A DNA stretch of 64,000 nucleotides from Diplocloster hominis (GTDB lineage: Bacteria; Bacillota; Clostridia; Lachnospirales; Lachnospiraceae), in the NCBI RefSeq assembly GCF_032380655.1, contig NZ_JAWDIY010000020.1, positions 40,527-104,526 of the forward strand. Reading direction: 5' to 3'. Both the position numbers and the translations under genes were made by a program. The stretch's first letter is position 1; each line of letters begins with the position of its first letter. Shown here in pieces: positions 24,887 through 33,962 of the stretch. A model generated the notes under the pieces. That model did not search any database. It worked only from the letters and a program-made list of their open reading frames with translations, and was not told the origin of the DNA.

Positions 24887-24938
24887 TGTCCTCCTGCGGC
24901 GCATTTACTGCGCCGGTTATTTCGGGTATGGGTGCGTC
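24887..24938 (-). repeat. hairpin repeat carrying the YoaK ribosome binding site
   Basis: On the minus strand the order is CATACCCGAAATAA, a hairpin GGCGCA-GTAAA-TGCGCC, then GGAGG just before the YoaK ATG. It is homologous to the triplicated element at 32849-32987, with the same GTAAA loop and a differing, compensated stem. Confidence 0.7.
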
Positions 24939-24960
24939 TTGGCTGGATTTTACTTCCTTC

Positions 24961-26499
24961 TTATTTTGCCTCAATTCTTTGGACTGCAAACTTGCCGGAG
25001 ATAGCGGCGCCGGGCAGACCGCCCGGAGGATTGATCCATTGGCCCGCTAATATTACATTTTCCAGGCCATTGACCGCTGCCGGGGGATAAGGTTGTTTCG
25101 CACTCTTTTTTGTTATGGTAAAGGACTGATAGAATCCCTTATAAGCTCCGCAGTATCTCTCATAAGTAAGCGGGGTCCAAGCGTCCAGCAGCATTAACCG
25201 GCCCTTACAGGCCGGGAACCGTTGTTCCAGTTCCAGCCGGATTGCCTCTGATAACTTTGCTTTCTTATCCTGATAGGCCCTACGGTCAAGCGCCAGCTCT
25301 TTCCAGTAATCATATAGCTGTTCCGGGCCGCCCATCAGTGTCTGCACGATCTGCTTTCCCGGAGGCGCGAATGACGGCTCATAGGCATATGTCTTAACTG
25401 TCAGACGTGTTTTCACTCCCGGCGCAAAACACAGGTTATCACAGTCCAGGATCTGATCGGCCCCGATCGGGTCCTGTTCACAATCCAGCGCAAAGGCGGT
25501 CTGAAACGTACTGTATACCGGGTATGCCTCTCTGTCCGCGTACATGCTGCGCATCAGCTCACCCATATAAGTCTCCGGCAGCAGCTTGCCAAAGGTAATA
25601 CTGGTGTCACAGGCCGGTATGATATAGTCTCCGTATTCTGAGGTACCGTCTGCGAACCGGATACCAACGGCTCTGGCCGTTTTTTTGTTCTCCGCTGCGC
25701 CTGTATTTTCCGGCTTTCCCGAAATCCCATTCCCTGCTTTTGTATCCAGAAGAATCCGTTCCGCCTCCATGCCTTCCCGCAGAGTGCCTCCAAGCTCCTG
25801 AAACCGCTCTTTCATACGCATTGCCGTGGCCCTGGAACCTCCCTCGGGAATCCCGCCGTCCCCGCCCGCGAAATTACCGTAAGCCATGGGAAAGGAATGT
25901 GCCAGGGATTCTTCCGTACAAAAATCCGACAGCATGCAGCGGATCAACGGATGCCGGAACTGGGCAGCCAGGTCCCGGGTATCCATTCCCTTATAGCGGC
26001 TGAACAGTTTCAGGGCCGGTGACATGGACTTCATCATTTTGATCCCATCCAGCGCCCGGAACTGTTCCGGAGGTTTATCCGCCGGTATCTGTACTTTTTT
26101 CGCCAGCCTGCAGGAATCCATCAGTTTGCTGATGGCGGCCGCGTCTTCGGGTGACAGGGCTTTCATCTCCTGTTCCGTACGGTCAATATCCTGCCACAGG
26201 GTCAGCCGCTGGTCATTCAGCCAAGATGTATACATGCGGTCGCTTCTGTGGATTTTTATATGATCTCCCACCGCTCCCACTGTTTTCCATATTTCGTACA
26301 AATCGGTTCCGGGCGTGGTTCCCATAAGCCAGTGGATGCAGTTGTCAATATGGTACCCCTTCCGGTCCCAGCCGGTACACTCCCCGCCGGCTATCGTATG
26401 TTTTTCGAAGAGGATAACCTCATATCCTGCTTTCGCTGCGTAGATCCCGGCTGTCAGTCCGCTGATTCCGGCGCCGATAATCAGTATTTTTTCTCTCAT
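24961..26499 (-). CDS. CrtI-like FAD-dependent oxidoreductase
   Basis: Protein of 512 residues of the phytoene-desaturase/carotenoid-isomerase-like superfamily. The FAD-binding Rossmann motif IIGAGISGLTAGIYAAKAGYEV is at 6-27, and the C-terminal FAD-contact region is NVILAGQWINPPGGLPGAAISGK. There are no other carotenoid genes nearby, so the substrate is probably not phytoene. These NAD(P)/FAD proteins are common in anaerobes with unknown substrates. Its ATG overlaps the stop of the XRE-AbrB gene (ATGA), so the two are translationally coupled. YoaK follows. Confidence 0.85.
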   Translation of the reverse strand: MREKILIIGAGISGLTAGIYAAKAGYEVILFEKHTIAGGECTGWDRKGYHIDNCIHWLMGTTPGTDLYEIWKTVGAVGDHIKIHRSDRMYTSWLNDQRLTLWQDIDRTEQEMKALSPEDAAAISKLMDSCRLAKKVQIPADKPPEQFRALDGIKMMKSMSPALKLFSRYKGMDTRDLAAQFRHPLIRCMLSDFCTEESLAHSFPMAYGNFAGGDGGIPEGGSRATAMRMKERFQELGGTLREGMEAERILLDTKAGNGISGKPENTGAAENKKTARAVGIRFADGTSEYGDYIIPACDTSITFGKLLPETYMGELMRSMYADREAYPVYSTFQTAFALDCEQDPIGADQILDCDNLCFAPGVKTRLTVKTYAYEPSFAPPGKQIVQTLMGGPEQLYDYWKELALDRRAYQDKKAKLSEAIRLELEQRFPACKGRLMLLDAWTPLTYERYCGAYKGFYQSFTITKKSAKQPYPPAAVNGLENVILAGQWINPPGGLPGAAISGKFAVQRIEAK

Positions 26500-26924
26500 T
26501 TGCCATCCCCGCCTTTCTCCAGGATCTCACGGGCCAGGCTTAAAAAGGCTTCCGCCTTCACCAGCGCGATTCCCTGTCCCTCATCTCCCATCACCATAAG
26601 GCTGTCTCCTGATTGGATATCGAAGATTTCACGGGCTTTTTTGGGTATCACGATCTGGCCCCGCTCCCCAACCGTGACTGTTCCGAAGATGTGTTTTCCT
26701 TTCGGCGGGATTGGCACCGATTCCTTTTCGGAATCGTGGTTCACCAAATTATCCAGCGTTACCTGATACAGGTTTGCCAGCAGCACGCTGTTGGACAGAT
26801 CCGGCACCGTCTCGCCGCTCTCCCATTTCGCCACCGCCTGCCGGGATACCCCGACCTTTTCCGCCACCTGTTCCTGGGAATAGCCATGAGCCTTTCGCAG
26901 GAAAGTGAGATTTTCTGAAATCAT
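26496..26924 (-). CDS. XRE helix-turn-helix fused to AbrB/SpoVT domain
   Basis: Regulator of 142 residues from the ATG at 26922-26924 (AGGAGGTG upstream). Residues 1-60 are an XRE DNA-binding domain (LRKAHGYSQEQVAEKVGVSR, QAVAKWESG). Residues about 78-125 are an AbrB/MazE-like swapped-hairpin domain (GTVTVGERGQIVIPKKAREIFDIQSGD). Both halves bind DNA, so a dimer would have two kinds of contact. It heads the operon with the CrtI-like enzyme and YoaK and probably autoregulates. Fusions of this type occur in Clostridia. Confidence 0.87.
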   Translation of the reverse strand: MISENLTFLRKAHGYSQEQVAEKVGVSRQAVAKWESGETVPDLSNSVLLANLYQVTLDNLVNHDSEKESVPIPPKGKHIFGTVTVGERGQIVIPKKAREIFDIQSGDSLMVMGDEGQGIALVKAEAFLSLAREILEKGGDGK

Positions 26925-27092
26925 ACTTTTCACACCTCCTGCCTTAAGTCTAACACCTTTTCCCGGATTTGCCACCAACAAAAAATACCAGGTTCTGTTA
27001 ACTTTGGTTGCGTTCCTAAGGATCGCAGAAGCATCTTACCGCAGGGTGGCTGCGCAGCAGTTATGAGGCCTGACCAAACGGACGGGATCTTA

Positions 27093-28874
27093 TCAATATA
27101 AAATGTCTGTCAGGAGCTGCAGCATCATGTTCTCTCCTGCAAAGTCCTGATAGTACCTGGCAAGCTCCGGGTTATCCGTCACCAGCCCATCGGCGCCCAT
27201 GCGGAGGATTTTCTCAATGTTTTTTTCCTTATTCGCCGTCCAGGCGTAGACCTTTTTCCCCTCCATATGCGCCTGGAACAGCATAATGGAAGTCAGGGAG
27301 GTCGTCTCCACGCTGTATCCGTCCACGTAACTCAGATCATACAGATCGGAATACAGCAGTGCGGTGATATAAACCGTTCTGATCTCAGGCGCCAGCTCTT
27401 TACTTCTCTTCAGCAGTTCCTGATCCATCGACGCAATGATACACGACTCTTCCATATGAGCGGATCTGATCTGTTCCACCGTTTCCTCCACCAGCCCGCG
27501 CTCATGGCCAGTGGATTTCAGTTCGATCATAAGCTGTATCCGGCCCTTTGCAGCCTCCAGCATTTCCTTCAGGGTGGGGACCGGTTCGCCCCGGAAATCA
27601 CTGGAAAATGAGGCTCCCGCATCCAGCCCCCGCACGGTCTTCTCATCCACCTCCCATATATTGGCATCCAGCCCCGTCGTACGCTTCAGATTCGCGTCGT
27701 GCAGAATCACCAGCGCGCCATCCCTGGTCTGCTGCACGTCGATCTCCGCCATGTCAGCGCCCGAAGCGGCAGCCGTACGCAGCGCCGCCAGCGTATTCTC
27801 CGGCGCGAATACGGCTCCCGCCCGGTGGGCGACAATCTCTGTCTTTCCATCTGTGGGATAATTCATATTTCCTCCCAGTTCCGTCTCGCTGTAGAAGGTC
27901 AGCAGAACCAGCGTGGCCGCTATCACTACAGTACGGCGCAGCACGCTTTTTACCGTATGTTCCGTCTTATGGGGCTGCGGCTGTATATCTTCCCGGTAAT
28001 CGTGATAGAGCGTGATCACCGTGGAACATAGCGCCACTGAGCCGAGCATGCTCAACGCCACAGAACCCATCGCGCTCCATTTCAGATATAGGAATTCAAA
28101 CAGGCTCTGTCCGCCTCCAGGGGAAGCTTCCAGATAACTCACTCCCCACAGGATCAGAACCATAAGGATAAAACCTATGAGAGCAGCCAGCAGGAAAGCC
28201 AGGATACAGGCCAGCAGCCATAACGCCGTCCTGCATTTTCTCTTCTTCATGAGACGGGCATTCCGGTGCCAGGAACCGATGAAACACTCACCGTTCAGAA
28301 CCACAGCCGGGAAGCTGAACAGTGTAAAGAACAGCAGTATATTAAGCAGCGCCAGAACCAGGACAAACACCGGCAGCAATATAAAGCTGCTCTGGATATA
28401 ATCCATAATGAACTCCGGAATCCGGAACCCTTTTAGCAGGCTGTTCGTCAGCGGAAATACCGAGAGCCCGATCACCGGCAGCAGAACCAGGACAACCGGC
28501 AGGTTTTTATAATGGAACACACGGAGAGAGCGCAGAAACGCCTGTTTCCAGAGGTTCCATACACTCAGATATTCCCCTCTCCAGCCCGCCTCGCAGTATA
28601 TAATCAGCGCCGTGATCTCGAAATACACATAATACGTGAACAAGATGAGTCCAGCCAGGAGAATCACAAGATTCCAGGGCCGGCTGATCACAGAACCGAT
28701 ATTCTCCTGACTGATAAACGTCACGTTTCCTATTTTAAGAACGAGATTCAGAAGCTCCTCTGTGAGATTCCCCACAAGACTGAAGCCTATAGTTTTGTAT
28801 AGGATTTCAAAACACAGCAGTGTACTCCAATTTTTAATTCCTGCCCGCAGGCCTGTCTTTATAGTATATTTCAT
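27093..28874 (-). CDS. membrane-anchored glycerophosphodiester phosphodiesterase
   Basis: Protein of 593 residues. The first 330 or so form the GDPD membrane domain with about eight hydrophobic segments. The catalytic TIM-barrel domain follows, outside the membrane: EIVAHRAGAVFAPENTLAAL (catalytic His/Arg), MAEIDVQQTRDGALVILHD (metal-binding Glu/Asp and second His), and LMIELKSTG. It hydrolyses glycerophosphodiesters, possibly lipoteichoic acid fragments or lipids. The ATG at 28872-28874 has GAGG 6 bp upstream. It is a single-gene unit. Length and order match the family's two-domain members. Confidence 0.9.
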   Translation of the reverse strand: MKYTIKTGLRAGIKNWSTLLCFEILYKTIGFSLVGNLTEELLNLVLKIGNVTFISQENIGSVISRPWNLVILLAGLILFTYYVYFEITALIIYCEAGWRGEYLSVWNLWKQAFLRSLRVFHYKNLPVVLVLLPVIGLSVFPLTNSLLKGFRIPEFIMDYIQSSFILLPVFVLVLALLNILLFFTLFSFPAVVLNGECFIGSWHRNARLMKKRKCRTALWLLACILAFLLAALIGFILMVLILWGVSYLEASPGGGQSLFEFLYLKWSAMGSVALSMLGSVALCSTVITLYHDYREDIQPQPHKTEHTVKSVLRRTVVIAATLVLLTFYSETELGGNMNYPTDGKTEIVAHRAGAVFAPENTLAALRTAAASGADMAEIDVQQTRDGALVILHDANLKRTTGLDANIWEVDEKTVRGLDAGASFSSDFRGEPVPTLKEMLEAAKGRIQLMIELKSTGHERGLVEETVEQIRSAHMEESCIIASMDQELLKRSKELAPEIRTVYITALLYSDLYDLSYVDGYSVETTSLTSIMLFQAHMEGKKVYAWTANKEKNIEKILRMGADGLVTDNPELARYYQDFAGENMMLQLLTDILY

Positions 28875-29071
28875 GATTATCCTCACTCTGAATGTTTAAC
28901 GGTTTTCTTTCAGGACATTTTATTAAGTAGGCCATTTAATCTGGAAGTCATTTATTCCGGTTGATCTTTTATTCCGGCAGCTCTTTTATTCTTATAATGG
29001 TCAGAGACACCTGCGTATATTCCATGTTTTTGAAAACACATCAAAGACTGTATGCCCCGCTCCGATTATCT

Positions 29072-30259
29072 TCATGCTGTGAATGTAATACTGTTTAGCT
29101 TAAGCTGCTGAAACAAAGCGTATTTTTCAGCCAAACTCTCTATTTCCTTTATATGTCCATCCTGCTGATCCCATAGGGTGATTACAATATCCAGTCCTTT
29201 TCCCTTTTTCCTGGATTTCCACATACCCGCTATTTTCCCCTGGCATAACACAGCGCCGGGATTAGATACGGTCTGCCATATCTGTTTTTGCCGGGTCCTG
29301 TCCTCCAGAATCACTTCGCGGTCCTGCAGACCCAGATATGGGTCGTGCCCTCCCAGCAGATGTATTTTCCTATCCGGTTCCGGCGGCGACAAAAGAAGCG
29401 CCCTGTCTTCCGACAATATAAACCGTTCTTTCCCCGACAGGCTGACCGGCTCAGTTTCATCTTTAACCGTTTTCCATAACCGCGCTGCCTGCGCCGGGGA
29501 ACATCCCAGCCAATCCGCGAAGCCTCCCTGTGTGGCCGGCCCGAAGCAGTGGAGATATTTCCTCACAAGCTTATGTCCTGGATCGCCTGCCCCTTCCACG
29601 GAATGACCGGTCCAACGCTTGTACGAAGTAAAAGTAGGACTGATTCCTTCTCTTTTTCCAAAAACCACCAGGCCCTTAAAGGCGCAGGGACGAAGCAAAA
29701 ACGACACTACAGCCCCGCCTACGGTCTGTTTATCAGGGTTTCCATACGGGGAAGGTTGGTTCCACAGTTCCTTTTTTCCCCTGGGCAGAAGCGGCTGCAC
29801 CCATTCCGCCAAAGTTTGGTCCAGTGCAGTTTTACTTTTCACCACTTCGGCGTCCATTCCAGGCATCACCTGTTCCAACAGCGCCAGCACCTCTCCAAAA
29901 GACATCTCTAAAAAATCCAGCGCCAGCTGTATCCCCCGTGTATAAATCCACGGTTCATTCTCCTCCGGAACCAGCCCTGACAAAAAAACGTCACTTTCCA
30001 AAGCAGGGAATACCACCGGTGCGCCCCGAAAACTCCATGCCTGCAAAAGTGTTTTTTCAACTTCCAGCATCTGATTCATATCATGTAAAGTACACTCCGC
30101 CATCCGGTTATACAGCGCATTTTCCCACGCGCCGGGCGGTGAGTTCTGAAAGCCACAGGCACCAGCAATGTTACGTATATCCTTTTTCGGATACCAGGTG
30201 TCCAGATGGTGCGTATGAAGGCGGAATCGACGTATCTGCTCTTTTGTGACTGGGTTCAT
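29072..30259 (-). CDS. winged-helix DNA glycosylase-like protein (AlkZ/HTH_42 family)
   Basis: Protein of 395 residues of the winged-helix HTH_42 family (relatives YcaQ/AlkX and AlkZ). Family marks are LLQAWSFRGAPVVFPALESDVF near 67-88, YTRGIQLALDFL, the segment HSVEGAGDPGHKLVRKYLHCFGPATQGGFADWLG, and GGHDPYLGLQDRE (AlkZ family: P-x-x-D-x-x-L-x-x-x-D-R). AlkZ unhooks interstrand crosslinks and alkylated bases with a QxQ motif. Whether the same chemistry holds here is not clear, since I do not see a plain QxQ. It stands alone, with AT-rich gaps on both sides. Confidence 0.8.
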   Translation of the reverse strand: MNPVTKEQIRRFRLHTHHLDTWYPKKDIRNIAGACGFQNSPPGAWENALYNRMAECTLHDMNQMLEVEKTLLQAWSFRGAPVVFPALESDVFLSGLVPEENEPWIYTRGIQLALDFLEMSFGEVLALLEQVMPGMDAEVVKSKTALDQTLAEWVQPLLPRGKKELWNQPSPYGNPDKQTVGGAVVSFLLRPCAFKGLVVFGKREGISPTFTSYKRWTGHSVEGAGDPGHKLVRKYLHCFGPATQGGFADWLGCSPAQAARLWKTVKDETEPVSLSGKERFILSEDRALLLSPPEPDRKIHLLGGHDPYLGLQDREVILEDRTRQKQIWQTVSNPGAVLCQGKIAGMWKSRKKGKGLDIVITLWDQQDGHIKEIESLAEKYALFQQLKLNSITFTA

Positions 30260-30583
30260 GAATATACCTCTTTATCCTTTTTCAACTTTTTTTGTTCCAG
30301 TAAAGTGATTTATATTTTTTTCCGGGAGCGATCCATAGTGAGGCAGGTGATATTTCACTTCTACATGATAGTTCCATTCTAATTGTTATTTTATCTTCTG
30401 CCGTTAAATAGTCATAAATGATCACCGTTTGAACGAATTTTATATTGAAATGAAAAAAATTAATATAAAATGTGAAAGGAATTATTTTGATTTGATTATA
30501 TATTATATTGTTTTTGACCGCAATACAGCTGTGAACAGGAACATATTTAATTTACCTTTTCATCCAGTTCAATATTAAATTTA
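30260..30583. other. AT-rich gap without genes
   Basis: No reading frame with a start signal is visible. It contains long A/T tracts that precede the activator-type repeats at 30584. Confidence 0.4.
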
Positions 30584-30651
30584 AGACTTTTGGAATTAAG
30601 TTTTCAGACTTTTGGAATTGTCTCCTAAAACCTCCTAAGGCATGTTATAAT
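30584..30651 (+). promoter_or_regulatory. activator-type promoter with 22-bp-spaced direct repeats
   Basis: AGACTTTTGGAATT occurs at 30584 and again at 30606, exactly 22 bp (two helical turns) apart. TATAAT follows at 30646-30651, with no good -35 at the usual distance. The arrangement is typical of promoters activated by LytTR-type or OmpR-type regulators binding side by side. It precedes the exported-protein gene at 30761 by about 110 bp. Confidence 0.55.
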
Positions 30652-30760
30652 AAAAATAAATTTTCTATACATCCGGTTGACATTCTATTTCTATCTATCA
30701 GAAAAAATTCTTTACACTCCCGTCAATTCCAATTCTTATCAATCAAACAGGAGGATATGT

Positions 30761-31402
30761 ATGAAAAAAAGTCTACTAATTATTGTCTGCTTCGCCGTAG
30801 TAATATTAGCTGGAATCTTTACCGTAACGATCAAAAATAGAAACCGGTTACTGGAACCCGTTCCACAGTTAGTCACTTCGCAAAACCGGAACATGATAGG
30901 AAAAATAAACAAGGTGAAAGCAGACACCGGTTATGTCATTAAAGATCCGGAAGGTACGATCGTGGAATCGGAAGGCCAGACCGGCCGGCCGGAAATGAAA
31001 AGTAATTTGATCTGCACTTATTATGATGAAGACTTTGAACCATCCGCAATTACAAATATTGAGACAACAAAGGAAGATAATATTTATCAAATACCGGAAC
31101 TCATGTTTTTCAATTCTAACATCGTAATATTTACACAAAATAACGCGGGTTGGAATTTACAAAAAGGAGATCAGATAAATCTTTCATTTGAAAAATACCC
31201 ATCTGAAATTGAAAATCAAGCAATTGAGATCGGCGTCCTATATAATAAAGCTTTAAATAAAGGGGAAGTCTTACGGGATTTAGAGGGAACCTATACCTAT
31301 ACTGCGGAAGAACCCGGGGAATATTATTTATATATGATTGGCGGTAGTACGGAATCTATCACACTAAAATCTGGTGAAATAGCTGTTCTTGCCCAAAAAT
31401 AG
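30761..31402 (+). CDS. membrane-anchored or exported protein of unknown function
   Basis: Protein of 213 residues from the ATG at 30761, which follows AGGAGG. A hydrophobic N-terminal segment (LLIIVCFAVVILAGIFTV, about 4-21) with KKS before it is a signal anchor without lipobox. The rest is polar, with alternating beta-like stretches (INLSFEKYP, GTYTYTAEEPGEYYLYMIGG) reminiscent of small extracellular sensory domains. It is AT-rich compared with its neighbours. I recognise no family. Its activator-type promoter suggests inducible expression. Confidence 0.65.
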   Translation: MKKSLLIIVCFAVVILAGIFTVTIKNRNRLLEPVPQLVTSQNRNMIGKINKVKADTGYVIKDPEGTIVESEGQTGRPEMKSNLICTYYDEDFEPSAITNIETTKEDNIYQIPELMFFNSNIVIFTQNNAGWNLQKGDQINLSFEKYPSEIENQAIEIGVLYNKALNKGEVLRDLEGTYTYTAEEPGEYYLYMIGGSTESITLKSGEIAVLAQK

Positions 31403-31527
31403 CTTCTGTTTTAAATAAAGTAAGGATTATCCTGCACCTGTATCATCAGATCACTTCGATTTGCGCCTTTCCAAACCGGCCGATAGAACCCTTATCCTCA
31501 TAATCATATCATTCAGCCATACAGAAA

Positions 31528-31562
31528 GCGGGTGCTGCCCTTCCTCAGGTTACAGCACCCGC
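31528..31562 (-). terminator. terminator of the UPF0597 gene
   Basis: GCGGGTGCTG (31528-31537) pairs with CAGCACCCGC (31553-31562). TTTCTGTATGG follows on the minus strand. Confidence 0.75.
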
Positions 31563-31575
31563 ACGTCTACCGGTC

Positions 31576-32847
31576 TCAGGAATTAATCATCACATCCAGA
31601 ATCACTTCATCTGTAATCCTCATACCCTCCCGGGCAATCATAGCGACCCCTTCCACCGTATCATTCACATCTTCCTTCACGATCCCTTCTCCTGGACTGA
31701 ACGTCCTGCCGCCGAATGTAAGGTTAATCGCCATCAGAGCCGCTTCCACACTGGACGCAATCTTGGCAGCGCAGGAGGCTTTCGCTCCGTCGCACACGAT
31801 ACCTGCCACATTGGCCAGGGTATTCGTAACCACCGCGCCGATCTCCTCCACACCGCCGCCTAACAGATAGGCGATACCGGCTCCTGCTCCCGCCCCGGCG
31901 CTTACCGCTCCGCAGTAGGCGGAAAGCCTTCCGATCTCCTTTTTCTGATATACAGCGGTCAGATTGCTGATGCACAGGGCGCGGTACAGCTGTTCTTCCG
32001 TAGCCTTCAGTTCTCTGGCATAGACGATAACCGGCAGCGAGACGGTCATTCCCTGGTTCCCGCTTCCCGAATTGATTACCACCGGCAGTTCACATCCGCC
32101 CATTCTGGCGTCGGACCCGGCGGCCGGCATGGCTTTTGCCAGAGCGCTGACATTATCCCCATACATCTTTATCAGCATGGCGCCCACATTGGCTCCATAG
32201 GTATGTTTTAACCCGTATTCCGCAATCGTGGTGTTATATTCTATCTGACGTTCCAGTACCGGCTTTACGTCTTCGATCCGCACGTTCTGCGCGAATTCAT
32301 AGATGGCCGGGATGTTCAGGAAATCCATCGCCACTTCCGCTTCCATCTCTTCCTCGTCGTGAGGTACATCCAGCAGGATTTCCCCATTTTTTTCTATCCG
32401 GACGATACCGGTATGGGTATGAATCACTTCCACTTTAGAGGTCTGATCCCCTTTTTGCATTTCCACTACAATATGCAGCTTAGCCGTGGAACTCAGCAGG
32501 GCGGCGGTACAGATCCCCTCCTCCATCAGCTCTTTGGTCCGTCTTCTGTGTTCTTCCGTCACATTACTTAACACTTCCAGCTCCAGGGAGGAGTCCCCTC
32601 CCACGGCTCCGATCAGGGCGGCCGCCTCGATCCCTTTTAACCCGCCTGTGGCCGGGACTACCACGCCCTTCACATTTTTCACGATATTACCGCTGCTGGA
32701 GACGGTGATCTTCTCAGGAAAAGTGCCCAATACTTCCCTGGCCTTCGCTGACGCATAGGCAATGGCTATAGGCTCCGTACACCCAAGTGCCGGAATCAGT
32801 TCCGCCTCCAATATTTCAATACACCCATGATAAATTCCCTGTTTCAT
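31576..32847 (-). CDS. UPF0597/serine dehydratase-alpha-like protein (CyuA-type L-cysteine desulfidase)
   Basis: Protein of about 423 residues matching the UPF0597 family across its length: GCTEPIAIAYASAKARE near 20-36, SSGNIVKNVKGVVVPATGG, the glycine-rich NSGSGNQGMTVSLPVIV, AYCGAVSAGAGAGAGIAYLLGGG, and the cysteine region VAGIVCDGAKASCAAKI. Cys residues in those blocks hold a [4Fe-4S] cluster in relatives. Family members (CyuA/YhaM) release sulfide from L-cysteine, and some act as serine dehydratases. The ATG at 32845-32847 is served by a GGAGG in the last unit of a triplicate hairpin repeat. It is last in a cluster with a LacI regulator, AKR, ATC hydrolase and Liv transporter. Confidence 0.87.
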   Translation of the reverse strand: MKQGIYHGCIEILEAELIPALGCTEPIAIAYASAKAREVLGTFPEKITVSSSGNIVKNVKGVVVPATGGLKGIEAAALIGAVGGDSSLELEVLSNVTEEHRRRTKELMEEGICTAALLSSTAKLHIVVEMQKGDQTSKVEVIHTHTGIVRIEKNGEILLDVPHDEEEMEAEVAMDFLNIPAIYEFAQNVRIEDVKPVLERQIEYNTTIAEYGLKHTYGANVGAMLIKMYGDNVSALAKAMPAAGSDARMGGCELPVVINSGSGNQGMTVSLPVIVYARELKATEEQLYRALCISNLTAVYQKKEIGRLSAYCGAVSAGAGAGAGIAYLLGGGVEEIGAVVTNTLANVAGIVCDGAKASCAAKIASSVEAALMAINLTFGGRTFSPGEGIVKEDVNDTVEGVAMIAREGMRITDEVILDVMINS

Positions 32848-32848
32848 A

Positions 32849-32987
32849 TTTCCTCCAGTGCCGCATTTACTGCGGCTTATTTCAGGTATGCGTTCTACGC
32901 ATTTCCTCCAGTGCCGCATTTACTGCGGCTTATTTCAGGTATGCGTTCTACGCGTTCCTCCAGTGCCGCATTTACTGCGGCTTATTT
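32849..32987 (-). repeat. triplicate hairpin repeat with ribosome binding sites
   Basis: Three copies of a 52-53 bp unit fill the gap between the aldo/keto reductase stop and the UPF0597 start. Each unit (minus strand) has a hairpin GCCGCA-GTAAA-TGCGGC, then CTGGAGGAA. Between units lies a second hairpin GCGT-AGA-ACGC. Only the last GGAGG is followed by the real start. The copies are nearly identical, so the expansion is recent. Confidence 0.85.
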
Positions 32988-33953
32988 TGCCGGTTTCTGA
33001 TTGGAATTACCCAGCTGCACTCTTCCCTCATCGGTCAAGGTCGCCCGATAGAGCTCATACCACTCTTCCCGGCTCAGCTCCACATTGCTGGCCGTACAGA
33101 TATCTTTCAGCCTCTCCTTATTCGTGGTTCCGATCAACGGCTGTATTTTCGCCGGATGCCTGAGTATCCAGGCGATCGCCACTGCGGAAGGGGAAGCGTT
33201 CTTTTCTTCACACAACCGATTTACTACCTGGTTCAGAGTCGGATAATTGGGATCACCCATAAAGACTCCGCCGTAGAATCCTACCTGGAACGGGGACCAC
33301 GCCTGTGCTGTGATACCATTCATCCGCATATAGGTAAGCACCGATCCGTTCCTGTCGATATTATGTTCTTCGTTAAGTTTGATGGAATTCGTGGAATCGA
33401 TCAATTCCGTATGAGCAACACTGAGCTGCATCTGATTGATGATAAGTTTCTGCTTCAGACAGGACTGCAGATATGCAAGATCCATCATTTTAAAATTACT
33501 GACGCCGAAGTACCGCACTTTACCGCTGGCCTGCAGGATATCAAAAGCCTCCGCGACTTCCTCCGGCTCGATCAGAGTATCCGGGTGATGCAGCATATAG
33601 GTATCCAGATAATCCGTGTGAAGCCGCTGAAGGCTTGCGTCTACCGACTCCAGAATATGTTTCTTCGTGGTATCCAGATACAGGGTTTTTTCTGCGTCCC
33701 GGATCAGTGTACATTTCGATTGAATGCGGATGCGGTTTCTAAGGCCGGGGTTCCTGTCCAGTATCTTTCCAAACACCAGTTCCGCGTCTCCGAAACCGTA
33801 TACATCCGCATGGTCAAAATAGTTGATTCCTTCTTCTACCGCCGTTAACACCAGGCTTTCCGCCTCTTCAAAGGGTATCCGGCAGTCTCTCATACATCCG
33901 AGCGCCAGCTCGGACGCACTCATGGCACCATTTCCTATCGATATCTGTTTCAT
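32982..33953 (-). CDS. aldo/keto reductase
   Basis: NADPH-dependent oxidoreductase of 323 residues. AKR fold marks: EEGINYFDHADVYGFGDAEL with Asp47 and Tyr52 of the catalytic set, then the tetrad Lys in RIRIQSKC, and LDTYMLHHPD with the catalytic His. VRYFGVSNFKMMDL follows, and the C-terminal nucleotide-binding block IAWILRHPAKIQPLIGTTNKERL. It is closest to the YdhF-type group. It starts 9 bp after the LacI gene's stop and precedes UPF0597, so it is part of the same locus. Its physiological substrate is unknown. Confidence 0.9.
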   Translation of the reverse strand: MKQISIGNGAMSASELALGCMRDCRIPFEEAESLVLTAVEEGINYFDHADVYGFGDAELVFGKILDRNPGLRNRIRIQSKCTLIRDAEKTLYLDTTKKHILESVDASLQRLHTDYLDTYMLHHPDTLIEPEEVAEAFDILQASGKVRYFGVSNFKMMDLAYLQSCLKQKLIINQMQLSVAHTELIDSTNSIKLNEEHNIDRNGSVLTYMRMNGITAQAWSPFQVGFYGGVFMGDPNYPTLNQVVNRLCEEKNASPSAVAIAWILRHPAKIQPLIGTTNKERLKDICTASNVELSREEWYELYRATLTDEGRVQLGNSNQKPAK

Positions 33954-33962
33954 CTTAGCCTC

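Noticed and set aside
32849..32987. CRISPR-like array
   Set aside because: Only three units, repeats touch each other without variable spacers, and no cas genes are present.
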